Assembly (NCBI GenBank): GCA_028829895.1
Contig: CM054180.1
Coordinates: forward strand, 115,927,973 to 115,991,972
Origin: Sinotaia quadrata
Taxonomy: Eukaryota > Mollusca > Gastropoda > Architaenioglossa > Viviparidae
Direction of reading: 5' to 3'
DNA: 64,000 bases
Position numbers and translations under genes: made by a program. This document shows positions 60,043 to 64,000 of the stretch, piece after piece; within the stretch, counting starts at the first letter, position 1, and each line of letters opens with the position of its first letter. Below the pieces are notes generated by a model. That model saw nothing but the letters and a program-made list of their open reading frames with translations. It was not told where the DNA came from and made no database searches.

Positions 60043-62270
60043 ACACCCCTCAATATATTTGCCTTATCTTACTCATCTCTCATGATTATTATTATTTGCT
60101 TCATAATGTACCATAATTTATCATTAACAAGTGAGCTAATAGAAGGAATTTTACTCGCTAATTTTTTTTTCCCTCTTTGATGTCATTTTTTTTTTCAACA
60201 GGGAGATTTTATATCAGTTATCCCTAATGTCATTACATTGTCTAGGGTTTCATTTCTATCAAAATAAGCCTCTATTCCTGGTTCTTAAGAAGATGCCTTG
60301 TTCCTGAGCAGAGATATGGTCTAAAATGAAATATTTATGATTTGTAATTTTAACTCTTTGTTCTTTTCACTTTGCTTTTATTACTGATTCACAAGTTGCA
60401 CGTTTGAGTGCCATTCCAACTGTTTTTCAAATAGTACATTTTGATGGCATTTTGTGATAAGTTCAGCAAAGTCAGTGGAAATAGATAAATGTCAGTTTCT
60501 GAAGTGCTTATGCCTCAGTCATGAGAATTGCCTTTTATCTCATTTTGTCCCTTGATCAAAGACCTGCTTTCCATTTCTAGTGTGACTGTCAGATATTATG
60601 ATGCATCACTCTACATGCCTTTCGCACTGTACGACTGTGTTCAGCCTCTCAGCTAACTGTTGTTTTCAGCCTATTGACTAACTGTTGTGTTCAATTTGCC
60701 TGCTAACTGCAGTGTTCAGCCTGTCTGCTAACTGCAGCATTGATCTAAGTCAATCACCCTACTGAAAGTGTGTTGAAAATGTTTACTACCATTTCATAAA
60801 TTAATTAATTCCCTGCTTGTGCATTCTTGTAGGATTTTTGGTTCATATTGTTGTACACAGTCAAGTTTTAAGCATATTTCGTATGGAACACTTTGAGCCA
60901 GTAAATTGGGTCTGCTCAGTACCCCAAATTGACAGCCATTATAATCTGCTAGATTATCCTGACACCCATCCCATTATCTCAGGTGTTTTCAAAGCGCCGA
61001 TTCAGAATATATACTCTTAAAGTCTTATATAGAATTTTGTGCTATGGCAAAATTAGTGAGAATAATTCATCTTTCAGTTATTCCTTGTACTTGAACCTTA
61101 ACTGGTTACTGGAGATAGACCCTCTTAAGCTGCCATGTATTTGAACCTTTGCTTCTTATAACCACAGTATTGTACATCTGTCTTTTCTCTTATTTCATCT
61201 TAATGTGCCATACATTCAAATCCTTATTTCCCACAAGCACATTGTTGTACATCACTGACTTTTCTGTTATTTCATGCTCTAAAGTTGCTACAGCAGTGGA
61301 GAAAAAACACTGTAACGCTAATATATGCTTTTACATACATTTGTTTAACTAAAAACAAACTCTCACTATGCCATTGGAGCACAGAAAATAGGAAATATTA
61401 TTTAAAATGATCATAAGGAGATTGGGGGTGGTGGGTGGGCAAGTTTCCCATACTCACAATTCATCTATTCATTTTATTGCTCACTTATCATGCATCTTTA
61501 TCTGCGTTAATCCTAATCAACACTTATGAGGATGAACAGAGCTAAATTGTGTAAAGCAAATTCCCATTAAAATGATTTTTTTTTAATCTAAACAAAATTT
61601 CAAAACTTGAGCTATTTCTTTAATTTTATGGGAAAGATATTAATGCCTGTCACAACAATCCATTAAGCCATTCTGCTTCTCTTATGGAATGGCTATGCCT
61701 ATCATATTTCCAATGAAGGGAAGAAAGTAGAAGGAGGGGGGGGGGGCTGGCTAATCAGTTTACTTCTTTGAATTGCATTAAGTTTCTATTCTTTAGGTCC
61801 AAGTCAGATCTTTTGCTAAGATTTTAGGTCCAAGTCAGATCTACTGCTAACATTTTAGTCCAAGTCTGATTTATTGCTAAGATTTATTTTTTTCAGTTTA
61901 TTTAAACTTGAGGCCATTTCAAAGAATGTAGAAGAATATAGGAACTTGCTTGAGACATTTAAAAGTTAAATGAAAGCTGTTTTTAAATTGTTTTTAGTTT
62001 TAAGCTTTCTGTCTGCCTAACAAGTATTATTGGGTTTTAAAAAATTTATATTTACTTGTCAATATTTGCTAAGCTCTGCAGCTTGTGATTCATTAGGGTT
62101 TCTCATAAAATATGGAATTTCATTTATCATCCTATTTGATTGATGAGTCATTCTGTTTGATTAACATAACAGATATAAATGATATAAAAGCATTATGATT
62201 TTAATAAAGTATTTAATATTTTTATTATTGTTTGTATAAAAGCTGGTAAATAAATGTTGTTTGTTTAAGT
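59802..62270 (+). other. Probable 3' untranslated region of the stomatin gene
   Basis: There are no convincing exons or splice sites after the stop. The first canonical AATAAA signals lie near 62.2 kb, so the 3' UTR would be about 2.4 kb. It contains an AC microsatellite (60001-60048), degenerate 25-27-bp repeats (about 60635-60745), a diverged 110-bp duplication (about 61085-61290), a G-run (61737-61747) and a 31-bp x 3 repeat (61796-61885). An unseen 3' UTR intron or earlier non-canonical poly(A) site is possible. Confidence 0.55.
62203..62254 (+). terminator. Candidate polyadenylation signals (AATAAA x2)
   Basis: AATAAA occurs at 62203-62208 and 62249-62254. The second is followed directly by a GT/T-rich stretch (TGTTGTTTGTTTAAG), a typical downstream element. 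No AATAAA was seen between the stop codon and 62203. More copies follow at 62610, 62615, 62783, 63206 and 63772, so longer transcripts are possible. Confidence 0.5.
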
Positions 62271-64000
62271 TTTTTAAGGAAATTTTTGTATACTAAATAA
62301 TGATTTAAATTATATCTCTGTACACATTTAATGAATTGTGTTGCATGAAAACAATATAAATTGTTTGATTGTGTTTGAATTTGTGTGTTTGTTTAAAAAC
62401 TGCATTTGTTTAGCATATTTTATATTTTATTTATTGATTATTATTTGTAATGTAATTTGTTTTAATTACTTTTATTTTTAAGGTTTGTGGGAGAAATTAA
62501 ATATATTTACCAGTTAAAAGCTGCAGGACTTTTCCTGTACGTGTTTCTTTTTAAATTTTTCTGTATTCACTAGTATTCCCAGTTACGGTTTTCCATTTAT
62601 GTGTACAAAAATAAAATAAAATTATTCGTACAAGTAGAGCCTCAGACATTCATCTTACATTATTCGACTATAGTAAATTTACTAGAAAAGAAGTAGCTAT
62701 GTGAACAGCTGTAATAATGGAATTGATATGGTAATGTGCCTGCGACTCTACTTAAAAACTTTTAATTACTGTAGTGAAGTAGAATAAATTATAGTCTAGA
62801 TGAATTGTTAAAGTATCTGTAGTTTGACAAGTTACGGCCATAAGAGAGTCAACTTTATTAAAGGCTGTTGTTACTTGATGACTAAAATTTGAAGGTAACC
62901 AGGAAATATTTTGATTTTCATGACATGTTTTGACTCATTTTTAGTTTATATCAAATTAAGACCATTGTAATTCTTTTTTAATACAAAATCAATAACAGTT
63001 ATATCAAGAAATGTTGTATACATTTGCTTTCCTAAACAATCATTCAACTTATTTCTACATTTCGTTAAAAGTGAAATGGAATACACATTTTAAAACTGCT
63101 GAATTTGTCGACCTTGGAGTGTTTATTTGTGGGGAAATTATTGTTAAGACAACCACTTAGAAATAGATAATCCACCTCAGAGATGCAGTTTTTAGTTTAG
63201 TTTTTAATAAACAGAATGCAAGGCCAAACAATTCTGCAGGTTCATCCTATAACACATTTCTTTTTAAAAAATGCATAGTTTGATTAATATTTGTAGGTAC
63301 AGTGGTGTGAACTGTTTATATCTCATTTGTCAAGGAAGATGAGCAATAGGGCTCAGAAATAAGGATGGGAACAGTTAATATCCTCATTTCTGAGGATGGG
63401 TGGTAAAAGGAACCAAAGCCTACAATGAGGGCCCATTGTAAATGATGCGGAGGTTTTTGTTTTCATTGGAAATTTGGAACAGGGTGCAAAACAGTCAGTT
63501 GTTTTTTGGAATATGCTGGAATCAGACTTTTACCATCTACCATTCTACCTGCATAGAGTACCATGTGTATGCAGACTCAAGTTAATGGATGTTTCCTGAC
63601 TTCACTAAATCTGTTTTAAAAGAAACTGTACTTGTTTTTCTACTGAATGTAAACAACTTTCATATTATCAGTCAGTTTCCTTTGCACATATTTGGAAATT
63701 AAAATTTTTAGTCTTCCCCCAAAATACATATTTGTTGTTTAAGGTAAAAAAAAATATATACGTTTATTAAAAATAAACAACTTCTGCCAAACAAATTATT
63801 GTAAAAACCTTTCATGCATCAACTACTTTGTAACTTGATTTTTTATTCTTTTTAATTATTGACATTTTAAGCTTACATGAAAAGGATACCATTTATAGAC
63901 ATGTAGATGAGAAAAGCAGACTCACGTTTTGTAGTATAACAGTCATTATGGAAGATTGGCCATAATATATTTCATGTTTTGCTGCTGATAAAAAATATTA
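62271..64000. other. 3' flank of the stomatin gene
   Basis: AT-rich sequence with several more AATAAA hexamers. CpG is slightly more frequent than in the gene body. No second gene is recognised. Confidence 0.45.

Overview
This is eukaryotic, animal genomic DNA. It holds one recognisable protein-coding gene, on the + strand: a stomatin/MEC-2-type SPFH (band 7) membrane protein split into small exons by long introns. Compact phase-matched exons, very long introns, abundant micro- and minisatellites and alternating CpG-normal and CpG-depleted blocks suggest an invertebrate, most likely a mollusc or other lophotrochozoan. That taxon guess is an inference from style, not from a marker sequence.

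Layout. 1-23 kb is upstream sequence. It has many tandem repeats, two related dispersed-repeat families, a 165-bp MITE-like element carrying telomere-like TAACCC repeats, several TATA-box promoter candidates, and a candidate distal first exon (4843-4885). 23.0-24.8 kb is a CpG-containing promoter-like area with the best candidate first exon (23035-23155) and a further candidate (24723-24783) in a near-ideal Kozak context. 24.8-46.66 kb is the large first intron, with many minisatellites (31-33 kb, 39.7-40.7 kb, 41.7-41.9 kb), a 0.9-kb pyrimidine-rich tract and CRE/AP-1-like sites. 46.66-59.80 kb carries the core exons, including a pair of 56-bp homologous exons (54087-54142 and 55402-55457) that behave like mutually exclusive alternatives. 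59.80 kb to about 62.27 kb is the likely 3' UTR. The rest is AT-rich flank with no gene I can see.

How it fits together. The three candidate first exons all end in phase 1, and each completes an Asp codon when joined to the exon at 46662. They would give proteins of about 284, 310 (or 303) and 290 aa that differ only in the cytosolic N-terminus ahead of the membrane hairpin. Downstream, exactly one of the two 56-bp exons must be used to keep the frame, so a 19-residue segment near the end of the SPFH domain can be swapped. The locus could thus make up to six stomatin isoforms from one core. The core exons and their joins are read directly from sequence. The alternative first exons and the exclusive use of the 56-bp pair are inferences that need transcript data.
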